Of a DNA stretch of 64,000 bases, positions 1 through 7,863 are shown piece by piece. Location: the NCBI GenBank assembly GCA_029259655.1, contig JAJDET010000010.1, forward strand, positions 1 through 64,000, read 5' to 3'. The translations under genes were made by a program, and so were the position numbers. Within the stretch, counting starts at the first letter, position 1. Each line of letters opens with the position of its first letter. The notes under the pieces were generated by a model. The model was not told where the DNA came from, made no database searches, and was given only the letters and a program-made list of their open reading frames with translations. The stretch comes from Planctomycetota bacterium. Lineage in GTDB: Bacteria; Planctomycetota; UBA1135; GCA-002686595.

Positions 1-1106
1 GTGTAGAAGTGCGGGCTGACCCGGACTCCCGCTCCCGGTCGGTGATCGACGAGGATTCCGCGCTCGGCGAGCGCGGCCACGAAGCCCGGTCCGTGCTCCT
101 CCTCGGAGAGCCCGATCGTGAGCGTGCCGCCGCGCCTCTCCGGATCCACCGGGCTCGGCACGCTGAACCCGCGGTCGAGCATCGCCGCGCGCAGCTTCTC
201 GGTCAGCGCGACGGAGTACTCCCGGATCGTCTCGACGCCGACCTCGTCGATGATCTCGTAGCCTGCAGTCGCGGCGAACAGGGCGGGAACCGCCGGCGTT
301 CCGTGCAGCATTCGCTCCGCGCCGGAAGCGTAGCGCTGGGGGCCGCCTTCGAACGCGAAGGGGTCTGTGTGTGCAGCCCACCCGGTGATGTCCGGCTCCA
401 GCGATTCGCGCAGGTCGGGCCGGACGTAGAGGTAGCCTGCGCCCGGACCACCCAGGAGCCACTTGACCGAACCGCCGCAGATCATGTCGACGCCGAGGGC
501 CTGGACGTCGATCGGCACCGTGCCCGCGGACTGGTAGGTATCGAGAACCACCAACGCCCCGACCTCGCGCGCGCGCTCGACGATCGCCTGAGCGTCCTGC
601 AGGTAGGAGCTCCTGTAACAGACGTGGCTCACCGGGACGACGAGCGTCTCCTCGTCGATGGCCTCGAGCAGCTTCTCCGTCGGAACGCCGATGCCGTCGT
701 CGCTCTGGACGACCTCGATCCGTGCGCCCCGCTTCTTGCAGGCTTCCCACACGTACATCACGCTCGGGAAGTTCTGGTCGGTGTAGACGACCTTGTTTCG
801 GCGCCCCGAGAAGTCGAGCGCGGATGCGATCACGCTCTCGATCACCGAGACGTTCTGGTGCATGACGACGGAGTTCTCAGGGGCGTTGATGATGCGCCCG
901 AGCACGTTCCCCACGTCGATCGGCGACGTCCACCAGCCGTCCTGCGACCAGGCGCGCACGCCGTGGGTCGCCCACTGATCGGCGTACGCCTTGAGCTTGT
1001 CGTACACCGTGCTCGGCATCGCGCCGAGGCTGTGATTCACCAGGTAGGTCGTGTCCGAGAGGATCGGAAAACGGTCTCGCCAGCGGTCGGGGTCGTGCCC
1101 CGTCAT
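1..1106 (-). CDS. Kynureninase-like PLP enzyme (aminotransferase class V fold), partial
   Basis: The reading frame starts at the ATG at 1106-1104 and runs off the left edge, so the C-terminus is missing; 368 codons are visible. The product is a fold-type I PLP enzyme. The PLP-lysine motif GSVKWLLGGPGAGYLY places the Schiff-base lysine at K215 and resembles kynureninase more than generic class V aminotransferases. The opening (FPILSDTTYLVNHSLG) also fits. Kynureninase cleaves kynurenine to anthranilate and alanine in the cytoplasm. A GGAGG box lies 4 nt before the ATG. The start overlaps the stop of the upstream gene by four bases (ATGA), so the two are translationally coupled. No tryptophan dioxygenase or formamidase is visible, so the substrate is inferred. 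Confidence 0.8.
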   Translation of the reverse strand, partial: MTGHDPDRWRDRFPILSDTTYLVNHSLGAMPSTVYDKLKAYADQWATHGVRAWSQDGWWTSPIDVGNVLGRIINAPENSVVMHQNVSVIESVIASALDFSGRRNKVVYTDQNFPSVMYVWEACKKRGARIEVVQSDDGIGVPTEKLLEAIDEETLVVPVSHVCYRSSYLQDAQAIVERAREVGALVVLDTYQSAGTVPIDVQALGVDMICGGSVKWLLGGPGAGYLYVRPDLRESLEPDITGWAAHTDPFAFEGGPQRYASGAERMLHGTPAVPALFAATAGYEIIDEVGVETIREYSVALTEKLRAAMLDRGFSVPSPVDPERRGGTLTIGLSEEEHGPGFVAALAERGILVDHRPGAGVRVSPHFY

Positions 1107-1783
1107 CGCGCCTCCGTCCCCTCGGGCAGGGTGAGACCGTGCGCCTCGGCATCCGGGAAGGTGAGCTCGCAGCGTTCCGTGAGCGGCCGGAGCGCGTCGA
1201 CGAGGCGGCGTATCAGCTCCGCGGAGGTCGCCGACCGCACCTCGAGATCGACGGCCCGCTGATCCCCGGTCGTCCCCGGCCGTCCGAGTGACCGGACGGC
1301 GATCGCGAACCATCGATCGAACATCTGTTGAGCGTGGGGACGATTCGACGCCTCGGAGCAGAACTCGGTGAAGCTCGGGTCTTCGAGGGCGCCGCGGCGG
1401 CTCTCCAGGAACGAGCGTGCGATCGCCGCCAGCTCCTTGTTCGAGCTGTCCACGTAGCTCTCCATCGCGATCGCGAGCGCGAGGCCGCAGACGTGTCGGA
1501 ACACGCCGAACTCGAGCCGTGACTCCGGGTAGGGAATCTGCGCCATCTTGTCGCGCACGGCGGACTCCACGTCCTCCCACCCGAGCTCGCCGTACAGCGC
1601 ACTCACCTCGCGCAGGATCGCAAGGTTCCGGTTCAGCTCCTCGGCCACCGCGATCTTGCTCTCCACGTCCCTGAAGAACTTGAGACAGTGCCCGCGGATG
1701 TTCATCGCCATGAGCTGGCGATAGGCCTGCGCCTCGACGATGCGGCGGAGCATGGTCCGCCCTTCCTCGTTGACGGGGGTCAT
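1103..1783 (-). CDS. Helical protein resembling PaaA/PaaC ferritin-like oxygenase subunits
   Basis: This 226-aa protein is almost all helix and has no signal peptide. The stretch around residues 90-130 (RHVCGLALAIAMESYVDSS followed by KELAAIARSFLE) recalls phenylacetyl-CoA epoxidase subunits PaaA/PaaC, and several acidic/histidine positions could bind iron, but I cannot recover a full di-iron EXXH pair. It is coupled by a 4-bp overlap to the downstream kynureninase-like gene, which points to a shared aromatic-degradation role. An internal ATG (1753) gives a start closer to the conserved part. The gene is surely real (long open frame, coupled). The family call is weak and it may be an uncharacterised relative. 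Confidence 0.55.
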   Translation of the reverse strand: MTPVNEEGRTMLRRIVEAQAYRQLMAMNIRGHCLKFFRDVESKIAVAEELNRNLAILREVSALYGELGWEDVESAVRDKMAQIPYPESRLEFGVFRHVCGLALAIAMESYVDSSNKELAAIARSFLESRRGALEDPSFTEFCSEASNRPHAQQMFDRWFAIAVRSLGRPGTTGDQRAVDLEVRSATSAELIRRLVDALRPLTERCELTFPDAEAHGLTLPEGTEAR

Positions 1784-1915
1784 GCCGCAGATTCTGTCCT
1801 AGTGCGCTCGGGTGGCGCTAGTGCGGAGTACGGCCTTCTTTGGAGTGATGACCGAGGGGGGCGTGTCGTGGTGCCTCGCGCTTCGCGTGCCGTACGTCGA
1901 GTGACGAGCCTGGGG

Positions 1916-2564
1916 CGCCTGGAGTGAGTCGTGCGGGTCTCTTTCCGCAGTGACGCGCTCTCCGCGCACCGGCGGATGCCGGCGCGCGCGAGGAAGGCGC
2001 TTCAGCGCCGGTCCCTCGTGAGCCGACCGCCCTAGGCGGTGTCGGCGTGTCTCATCAGGTTTCTTCCGCCCGCCGGGAGGCATCGCGCCGGGTACCGGCG
2101 CATCCATCGGCGGATTGGCGTGGTGCCTGGCGGACGGGTCGCTTTCCAAGCCGAGCCGCATGCGGTTGCAGTCCCTGTCGCGATGCTCGGCGGGCGAAGC
2201 CCGCGAGCGAGTGCGCATTGCGACGTCCCCCCCATGCGTCCCGCACGGGTCGACGCCTCCCGACGCCTCGCTTGCGCGGGCTCCGCCGCGCAAGCATCGC
2301 GAAGGCACTCCGACCGCACGACACTCGCAACCCGTGGAAAGCTACCCGTTCGAGGGCACCCCGCCCCCCACCGGTGAAGCCGCGGTACCCGCGGCGATGC
2401 CTCCCGGCGGGTGGAAGAAACCTGATGGGACACGCCGACACCGCCTAGGGCGGTCGGCTCACGAAGGACCGGCGCCAAGGCGCCTACTTCGCGCGCGCCG
2501 GCATCCGCCGGTGCGCGGAGAGTACGGCACTGCGGGGAGAGACGCGCACGACTCACTCCAGGCG
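1916..2564. repeat. 650-bp imperfect palindrome (large inverted repeat)
   Basis: The 824-bp gene-free gap 1784-2607 is filled mostly by one inverted repeat centred near 2240. Matching landmarks: CGCCTGGAGTGAGTC at 1916 and its complement ending at 2564; CCTAGGCGGT at 2031 and its complement ending at 2449; GCTTTCCA at 2141 and its complement ending at 2342; CGATGC at 2181 and its complement ending at 2299. The outer about 180 bp of each arm (1916-2098 and 2382-2564) are nearly identical. The inner parts are more diverged but still align. Smaller hairpins are nested in both arms. Open frames in it are mirror images of each other and look spurious. I see no transposase and no target duplication. 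1784-1915 and 2565-2607 show nothing recognisable. Confidence 0.85.
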
Positions 2565-2607
2565 TGCCCGACAGGTCGAGACACCGGGGTCGGATCGCCC
2601 GCGTCCC

Positions 2608-2952
2608 CTACGCCCCCGGCTCGAGCCCCGTCAGCTCCCCGGCCGGGATCACGAGACGCTCCACGACCTCGCCTCGGCCGATGTGGCGCTCGATGATCTC
2701 GTCGACGTCTTCGACCGTGACCCCGCCGTACCAGACTGCGTCGGGGTAGATCACGACGGTCACTCCATGGGCGCACTGGTCGAGGCACCCGGCCTTGTTC
2801 GGCCGGACGATTCGCCTGTAGCCGGCGTCGTAGAGCTTCTTCTTGAACGCGGCTGCGACGTCGACGGCGCCGCGGGCCCGGCAGCAACCGCGCGGGTCGT
2901 CAGCGGTGCGCTCGTTCGTGCAGATGAAGACGTGACGCTGGAACTTGGCCAT
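2608..2952 (-). CDS. Thioredoxin-like [2Fe-2S] ferredoxin
   Basis: This 114-aa cytosolic protein starts FQRHVFICTNER and carries the cysteines of a thioredoxin-fold [2Fe-2S] ferredoxin: C11 in FICTN, the CC pair in PRGCCRA, and the later GCLDQCAHG pair. The family resembles the NuoE-type domain and is a small one-electron carrier. Its ATG (2952-2950) follows the TAG of the upstream acyl-CoA dehydrogenase gene with no gap, so the two are one transcript. A likely job is passing electrons to or from the flavoenzymes of the same cluster. The partner is inferred; the ferredoxin call is firm. Confidence 0.85.
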   Translation of the reverse strand: MAKFQRHVFICTNERTADDPRGCCRARGAVDVAAAFKKKLYDAGYRRIVRPNKAGCLDQCAHGVTVVIYPDAVWYGGVTVEDVDEIIERHIGRGEVVERLVIPAGELTGLEPGA

Positions 2953-4083
2953 CTACGACTCGAGGAAGTCCTTGGCGATGATGAGCTTCTGGATCTCGCT
3001 CGTTCCCTCGTAGATCCGCAGACCACGGACCTCGCGGTACAAGCGCTCGACGATCTCGCCGCGCTTCACACCCAGACCGCCGAAGTGCTGCACGGCGCGG
3101 TCACAGATGAAACCCGCCGTCTCGGTCGCGAAGAGCTTCGCCCGGGCGACGGGTCGAACGCTGTCCCTCCCCTCGTCCACGGCACCGGCAGCCTCGCCGA
3201 CCAGGAGCTGGGCGGCCCGCAGCCGCGTGTCCATCTCGGCCAGATCGAACCGGAGTGCCTGGCTCCTCGCCAGCGGCTTCCCGAACTGGACCCGCTTGGT
3301 GAGGTGGCGTCGCGACTCGTCGAGCGCCCGGCGCGAAAAACCGTTCGCCGCCGCGGCCACGGAGGTACGGAAGCGCGCGAGCGTGGCCAGCGCGACCTCC
3401 ATCCCCCCTCCTTCCTCCCCGAGCCGGCTCTGCTCCGGGACGATCGCCTCCTCCAGATAAAGGTCTCCGATCGGGTGGGGCGCGATGACCTCGAAACGCT
3501 CGGCGCGCACTCCGGGCAAATCGGCGGGAACGTGCAGCATCGTGAGCCCGGCCCCCTCCCCCACGTCTCCGGACGTCCGCGCGAGCACCGTGTAGAAGCC
3601 CGCGATCCCCGCGTTCGAGATGAACGTCTTGTGCCCGGTGAGCCGGTAGCCCTCCGCGACCCGCTCGGCGCGCGTCTCCACTTGTGCCAGGTTCGAGCCC
3701 GCTCCGGGTTCCGTGAGCGCGAACGCGGCGATCCGCTCGCCCGCGACGACGGCCGGGAGGACCTCGGCGCGGAGTGCGTCGCTTCCGGCCAGAGCGATCG
3801 GATAGGACCCGAGTCCCTGCATGACGAACATCACGTCCAGCATCCCCGACTGGAACGCGAGCTCCTCGCGGATGGCCGCGAGCGCACGCACCGAGACCAC
3901 GTCCGCCTCACAGAGCTCCGACGAGACGCCGCCGTCACGCGCCGGGACGGTCCATCCGAGCAGGCCCGCATCGGCGAGCGCGGTGAGCGCCGCGCGCGCG
4001 GCGGCTTCTTCGGACAGCCCCTCGAGCGCAGGAACGGAGCGAGCGGCGAAGTCGCGTACCTCTAGAACGAGCTCGTCCAGCAC
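2953..4083 (-). CDS. Acyl-CoA dehydrogenase
   Basis: This 376-aa flavoprotein has the normal length of the family. It oxidises acyl-CoA thioesters to enoyl-CoA using FAD. Visible landmarks are the FAD/substrate stretch ALTEPGAGSN, the mid-domain WITS-like segment (HKTFISNAG) and the C-terminal YEGTSEIQ motif with the glutamate that serves as catalytic base in short/medium-chain enzymes. The start is GTG (4083), six bases after the stop of the enoyl-CoA hydratase gene, and the stop abuts the ferredoxin ATG. Gene order RidA, hydratase, dehydrogenase matches known 2-aminobenzoyl-CoA degradation clusters, so a CoA ester derived from an aromatic ring is a possible substrate. This is inference. Confidence 0.92.
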   Translation of the reverse strand: MLDELVLEVRDFAARSVPALEGLSEEAAARAALTALADAGLLGWTVPARDGGVSSELCEADVVSVRALAAIREELAFQSGMLDVMFVMQGLGSYPIALAGSDALRAEVLPAVVAGERIAAFALTEPGAGSNLAQVETRAERVAEGYRLTGHKTFISNAGIAGFYTVLARTSGDVGEGAGLTMLHVPADLPGVRAERFEVIAPHPIGDLYLEEAIVPEQSRLGEEGGGMEVALATLARFRTSVAAAANGFSRRALDESRRHLTKRVQFGKPLARSQALRFDLAEMDTRLRAAQLLVGEAAGAVDEGRDSVRPVARAKLFATETAGFICDRAVQHFGGLGVKRGEIVERLYREVRGLRIYEGTSEIQKLIIAKDFLES

Positions 4084-4089
4084 GACCCC

Positions 4090-4902
4090 CTATCCGTCGA
4101 CGGCCGCCGCACTGCGGCGGAAGTCCGGCGGGCGCTTCTCCGTCGCCGCCTCGTAGGCCTCGAGATAGTCGGGGTGCTTCATGCACTCCGCCTGGATCCA
4201 GCCCTCCGCCTGCATCGCGGCGGGGAGCGACATCGACGCCTCGGCGTCGAGCATGCGCTTGGTCACGGCGAGCCCGCGCGCCGGCCCGTCTGCGAGTCGC
4301 CGGGCCCACGCCTCGGTCGCCTCGGAGAGCCCGTCCGCGGGGACGACCTCGTTGTAGAGTCCGATCGCTTGCGCTCGCTCCGCGCTGATGAACTCGCCCC
4401 CCATCAGGAGCTCGCTCGCGATTCCGTGACCCACGATCCGCGGCAGGAGCCACGCCGCGCCCATGTCGGCACCCGAGAGACCGACCTTCGTGAAGAGGAA
4501 GGCGATCTTTGCCGTGTCCGCGGCGATGCGGATGTCGGCGGCCGCGGCCATCACCGCACCGGCACCGCAGGTCACCCCGTTGAGCGAGGCGACGATCGGC
4601 TTCTCGAGCTCACGCATGTTCTGAATCAGGTCGCAGGTCATGCGCGTGAAGGCGAAGAGCTCGCTCTCCGGAACGTCGAAGAGCTTCCCGATGATGTCCT
4701 TCACGTCACCGCCCGAGCAGAAGCCGCGGCCCGTTCCGGTCAGGACGACAGAGCGCACGGAATCGCGCTCGCCGAGCGTGATGAAGGCATCGCGGAGCTC
4801 CGCATAGGAGTCGAACGTGAGCGCGTTCAGGCGCTCCGGGCGATCGAGGCGGATGGTGGCGACGCCGTCCGCCTCCTCGTAGCGGAAGTGCTCGGGGTTC
4901 AT
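4090..4902 (-). CDS. Enoyl-CoA hydratase/isomerase family protein
   Basis: This 270-aa crotonase-fold enzyme starts at ATG 4902 (MNPEHFRYEE). The longer open frame upstream is a shadow of RidA. Oxyanion-hole segments GFCSGGDVKD and NGVTCGAGAVMAAAADIR are clear. The second catalytic glutamate region, normally QPExxLG, reads FLFTKVGLSGADMG, so the classic glutamate is replaced. As I recall, the same variant motif is typical of the hydratase found beside RidA in 2-aminobenzoyl-CoA (anthranilate) degradation clusters, rather than of fatty-acid enzymes. It lies 32 bases after RidA and six before the acyl-CoA dehydrogenase start, in one operon. The reaction on a modified-ring CoA ester is inferred. 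Confidence 0.88.
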   Translation of the reverse strand: MNPEHFRYEEADGVATIRLDRPERLNALTFDSYAELRDAFITLGERDSVRSVVLTGTGRGFCSGGDVKDIIGKLFDVPESELFAFTRMTCDLIQNMRELEKPIVASLNGVTCGAGAVMAAAADIRIAADTAKIAFLFTKVGLSGADMGAAWLLPRIVGHGIASELLMGGEFISAERAQAIGLYNEVVPADGLSEATEAWARRLADGPARGLAVTKRMLDAEASMSLPAAMQAEGWIQAECMKHPDYLEAYEAATEKRPPDFRRSAAAVDG

Positions 4903-4934
4903 GCGCGCAGGGTATCCGATGCGGACCTTCCGGG

Positions 4935-5336
4935 TTACGCCGGAACGAACGCGGTGGCCTCGATCTCGACCTGCGCCCCGTCCTCGAGCAGATCCGCGAC
5001 CTGGACCAGCGCCATGGCTGGGAAGTGACGCCCCATGCGCTCGCGCCAGGACGCGCCGATCTCCTTGGCCCGCTCGATGTAGGCGCGCTTGTCCGTGACG
5101 TAGATCGTCACCCGACAGACGTGTTCCGGCAGGGCGCCGCCGGCGGCCAGCACGGCCACGACGTTCTCGAGCGCGCGATCGAACTGCCGGCCGAAGTCGT
5201 CCGGACCGACGAGCCGCTGCTCCTCGTCCCACGCGATCTGGCCGGCGACGAACACGTGCCTCCCGGGACCTTCGACGGCGACGCCGTTGCTGTACCCGCG
5301 CGGCTTCGCCCAACCTTCGGGCTGGAGGATCTCCAT
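4935..5336 (-). CDS. RidA family protein
   Basis: This 133-aa protein of the RidA/YjgF/UK114 family has the usual length. Family members hydrolyse reactive enamine/imine intermediates or bind small metabolites as trimers. The N-terminus (LQPEGWAKPRGYSNG), the VFVAGQIAWD core and the C-terminal VEIEATAFVP are the RidA landmarks. As I recall, this wording is close to RidA members that sit in 2-aminobenzoyl-CoA degradation clusters, where they may deaminate an enamine after ring reduction. ATG at 5336 is the first good start. It heads the run RidA, hydratase, dehydrogenase, ferredoxin on the minus strand. The REP-like repeat just upstream may insulate it from hemN. Confidence 0.9.
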   Translation of the reverse strand: MEILQPEGWAKPRGYSNGVAVEGPGRHVFVAGQIAWDEEQRLVGPDDFGRQFDRALENVVAVLAAGGALPEHVCRVTIYVTDKRAYIERAKEIGASWRERMGRHFPAMALVQVADLLEDGAQVEIEATAFVPA

Positions 5337-5380
5337 CGGCCGCGGAGCCTAACAAGTACGCGACCCCCGGAGGAGCCGCG

Positions 5381-5516
5381 CTAGAGGCGCGGCCGAAGGC
5401 CGTAGCTCGCGAGGCCGAAGGCCGAGCCCGGCGCGGAGTCGCGCCGTAGCTGCCCGCAGGGCATCCTTGGCGCGCGCTGATGCGCGCCAAGTCACGCGTG
5501 GCCGACTTGTCGGCCG
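5381..5516 (-). repeat. REP-like dispersed element, copy A
   Basis: This 136-bp intergenic element lies between the hemN stop and the RidA start. A second copy in the same orientation is at 62415-62551. It holds a perfect 10-bp stem (5466-5475 with 5482-5491, loop GCTGAT) and a second short stem (5500-5506 with 5509-5515). GCCGAAGGC motifs sit at its left side. Both copies end within a few bases of the stop codon of a minus-strand gene. The hairpins could act in transcript 3' ends, but no T-run follows. Confidence 0.8.
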
Positions 5517-5521
5517 CGCCC

Positions 5522-6934
5522 TCAGACAGTACTGCTGAAGGTCGTGGTCTCCGAACCGTGGCGGTAGCGGTCGAAGCACATGGCCAGGTTCCGGACGAAC
5601 AGCTCGCCGAGGGGGGTGACCTCGATGCGGCCCGGGCTGCGCTCGACCATTCCCTCGCGCTCGTACTCGGCGAGCCGCACGAGGTCGTCGGCGAAGACTC
5701 GCTCGAACTCGACGCCGTGCCGTTTCTCGATCGCCGGGACGTCCAGCGCGAAGTTGCACATGAGCTCGTGGATCACGTCCCGGCGCAGCTCGTCGTCCGC
5801 GTCCCGGACCACGCCGCGCTCGATGGGGAAGCGATCGGCCTCGATCTGCTCACGGTACCGGCTCAGCTTCTTCGCGTTCTGCCAGTATCCGCCGCGCACG
5901 TCGCCGATCGCGGAGATGCCGACGCCCAGGACGTCCTGCGCCGGAATCGTCGTGTAGCCCTGGAAGTTCCGGCGCAGCTCACCGGCGCGGCGCGCGAGGG
6001 CGAGCTCGTCGTCACCGCGTGCGAAGTGGTCCATGCCGATCGAGTCGTAGCCGGATTCGAGGAGCACCTCGCGCGCCATCGCGAACAAGGCGAACTTCGT
6101 CGTCCGGTCCGGGAGGGCCTCGACGTCCAGCGCGCGCTGATTCCCGCGCAGGTCCGGTACGTGCGCGAAGGAGTAGATGGCGAACCGGTCGGGACCGAGC
6201 TCGATCGCGCTCCGAACCGTCTCCTCGAAGGACTCGACGGTCTGGTGCGGGAGGCCGTAGATCAGGTCCATGTTGACGCCCCCGAAACCCAGCTCGCGGC
6301 CGTCCGCGATCACCGTCGCGGTCTCCCCGCGCGTCTGCACGCGACCGATCGCCTCCTGCACCTGGGGGGTGAGGTCCTGGACCCCGACCGAGAGGCGGTT
6401 GAAGCCCTTCTCTGCCAGCGCGGCCAGGTGTTCCCGCTTCGTGACACGCGGATCGACCTCGACGGCGAGCTCGGCGCCGGGCACGGGTCGGAAGAGATCG
6501 GTGATGCGGCCGGCGAGCGTGCTCAGCTCCTCGGGCGTGTGGTACGTCGGCGTCCCGCCGCCGAAGTGGAGCTGGGAGAGCTCGCGGCGCGCGGGGAGCC
6601 GATCGGCGAGCAGCTCGAGCTCGCGCTCGAGCAGGCCGAGGTACGGCCTCGCCCGCTCGCGGTGCGGCGTCGCGATCACGTGGCAGCCGCAGAACGTGCA
6701 GCGGGCCTCGCAGAAGGGCAGGTGGACGTACAGCGAGACCGGCCCGCCGGCGCGGTCGGCGCGGGCGAGGTGTTCCTCGTACATCTCTCCGGTCACGCCG
6801 TCGTGAAACTCGACCGCGGTCGGGTAGCTCGTGTAGCGCGGCCCCCGGCGGTCGTGGCGTTCGAGCAGCTCGGCGGTGACGCCGCGCTCCACGGGTCGAG
6901 TGCGCGGGCTGGAACCCGGCGTGTTCGTACTCAT
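5522..6934 (-). CDS. hemN: Oxygen-independent coproporphyrinogen III oxidase
   Basis: This 470-aa radical-SAM enzyme converts coproporphyrinogen III to protoporphyrinogen IX in anaerobic haem synthesis. The cluster motif LPFCEARCTFCGC gives the CX3CX2CXC spacing of true HemN, as opposed to HemW-like proteins. YTSYPTA near the N-terminus, FGGGTPTY and the EVDPR stretch are further HemN landmarks, and the length is normal. It starts at ATG 6934. It sits within the catabolic gene region on the same strand, but long gaps on both sides (84 bp to the SDR, 185 bp with a REP-like element to RidA) suggest a separate unit. Confidence 0.95.
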   Translation of the reverse strand: MSTNTPGSSPRTRPVERGVTAELLERHDRRGPRYTSYPTAVEFHDGVTGEMYEEHLARADRAGGPVSLYVHLPFCEARCTFCGCHVIATPHRERARPYLGLLERELELLADRLPARRELSQLHFGGGTPTYHTPEELSTLAGRITDLFRPVPGAELAVEVDPRVTKREHLAALAEKGFNRLSVGVQDLTPQVQEAIGRVQTRGETATVIADGRELGFGGVNMDLIYGLPHQTVESFEETVRSAIELGPDRFAIYSFAHVPDLRGNQRALDVEALPDRTTKFALFAMAREVLLESGYDSIGMDHFARGDDELALARRAGELRRNFQGYTTIPAQDVLGVGISAIGDVRGGYWQNAKKLSRYREQIEADRFPIERGVVRDADDELRRDVIHELMCNFALDVPAIEKRHGVEFERVFADDLVRLAEYEREGMVERSPGRIEVTPLGELFVRNLAMCFDRYRHGSETTTFSSTV

Positions 6935-7018
6935 GCCACCCGAGCGTAGCCGATGAGCTGCTGGGGAGCCGGTACGTCGATGAGCGTAGGCGCCGGGCTT
7001 CCGTGGCCGGATGGGCGC

Positions 7019-7786
7019 TCAGCCGGCCGTCGAGCCGTCGAGCTCCGCGATCACGCCCGTCCCCTCGAGCTCGAGGAGTCCCACCACGGCGTCCGCGACC
7101 TCGCGCTCGGTCACGAGACGCCCGCCGGGGTTCTCGGACGCGAAGAACGCACGCGCCTCCTCGACGCTCTTTTTCGTCTTCTCCACCAGGCGCTCCACCG
7201 ACTGCGCCAGCATCGGCGAATCGACGTAGTGAGGACAGACCGCGTGCACGCGAACGCCGCGCTTCTCCAGCTCGAGCGCGGCGGAGCGCGTCCAGCCGAC
7301 GAGGGCGTGCTTCGACGCGCAGTAGGCGGACACGTAGGGGTAGCCGCGCAGCCCGGCGGACGACGCGACGTTCACCACGACCCCGGCGCCACGCTCGATC
7401 ATGCCCGGGAGCAGCGCCTCCGCCACGCGCCGCGCTCCGTGGTAGTTGATCCGCATGTGGAGCTCGTGCAGGTCCTCGCCCCCGCGCGGCAGGATCGGTG
7501 CGCTGACCGCGATCCCGGCGTTGTTCACGAGACCGTCGATGGAGCCCGGATCGCCGAGGAGTGCGCGCGCCGCTTCGATGCCGGCCTCGATCGACGCCGG
7601 CTCCGCCACATCCATCGCAACGGCGACCGCCGGAACGCCGTGCTCCTCGCGGAGTCGGGCGCAGAGCTCTTCGAGCGCCGCTCCGGACCGCGCTGCCGCC
7701 ACGACCGGCCTCCCGCTCGCCGCGACGCGCTCGGCGATCGCGGCGCCGATTCCGCGGCTGGCTCCGGTGACGAGGACGGCTCCCAC
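7019..7786 (-). CDS. Short-chain dehydrogenase/reductase
   Basis: This 255-aa classical SDR has TGASRGIGA for NAD(P) binding at residues 7-15, NNAG in the middle, and the catalytic YCASK (YxxxK) with an upstream serine in NVASSAG. It reduces or oxidises a hydroxy/keto group. The substrate cannot be read from sequence. The start is GTG (7786), because no in-frame ATG precedes the Rossmann motif. It is divergent from the flavin reductase gene at 7864 with 77 bases between them, a likely shared promoter region. An SDR commonly accompanies RidA, hydratase and acyl-CoA dehydrogenase in anthranilate CoA-ester clusters, so a hydroxyacyl-CoA dehydrogenase role is possible. Confidence 0.9.
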   Translation of the reverse strand: MGAVLVTGASRGIGAAIAERVAASGRPVVAAARSGAALEELCARLREEHGVPAVAVAMDVAEPASIEAGIEAARALLGDPGSIDGLVNNAGIAVSAPILPRGGEDLHELHMRINYHGARRVAEALLPGMIERGAGVVVNVASSAGLRGYPYVSAYCASKHALVGWTRSAALELEKRGVRVHAVCPHYVDSPMLAQSVERLVEKTKKSVEEARAFFASENPGGRLVTEREVADAVVGLLELEGTGVIAELDGSTAG

Positions 7787-7863
7787 GCGGGAGAGTGTGT
7801 CTTCCCGGGCTCGCTCGGGCCACCGGTGTGCGGGCGGGCTCCGCCGATCCGTACGATGGACCC

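Noticed and set aside
9-1262. Long plus-strand open frame at the left end
   Set aside because: It is the reverse-strand shadow of the kynureninase-like and PaaA-like genes; it has Arg/Asp-rich low complexity and no motifs.
2047-2448. Open frames within the near-palindrome (for example MSHQVSSARREASRRVP)
   Set aside because: The frames are mirror images of each other on both strands and have no domain or codon signature of coding.
1784-2607. Insertion sequence or transposon in the gap
   Set aside because: No transposase frame, no terminal repeats of IS type and no target duplication; the palindrome explains the gap.
4903-5490. N-terminal extension of the enoyl-CoA hydratase frame
   Set aside because: It overlaps RidA and shows no crotonase features; MNPEHF at 4902 fits the family start.
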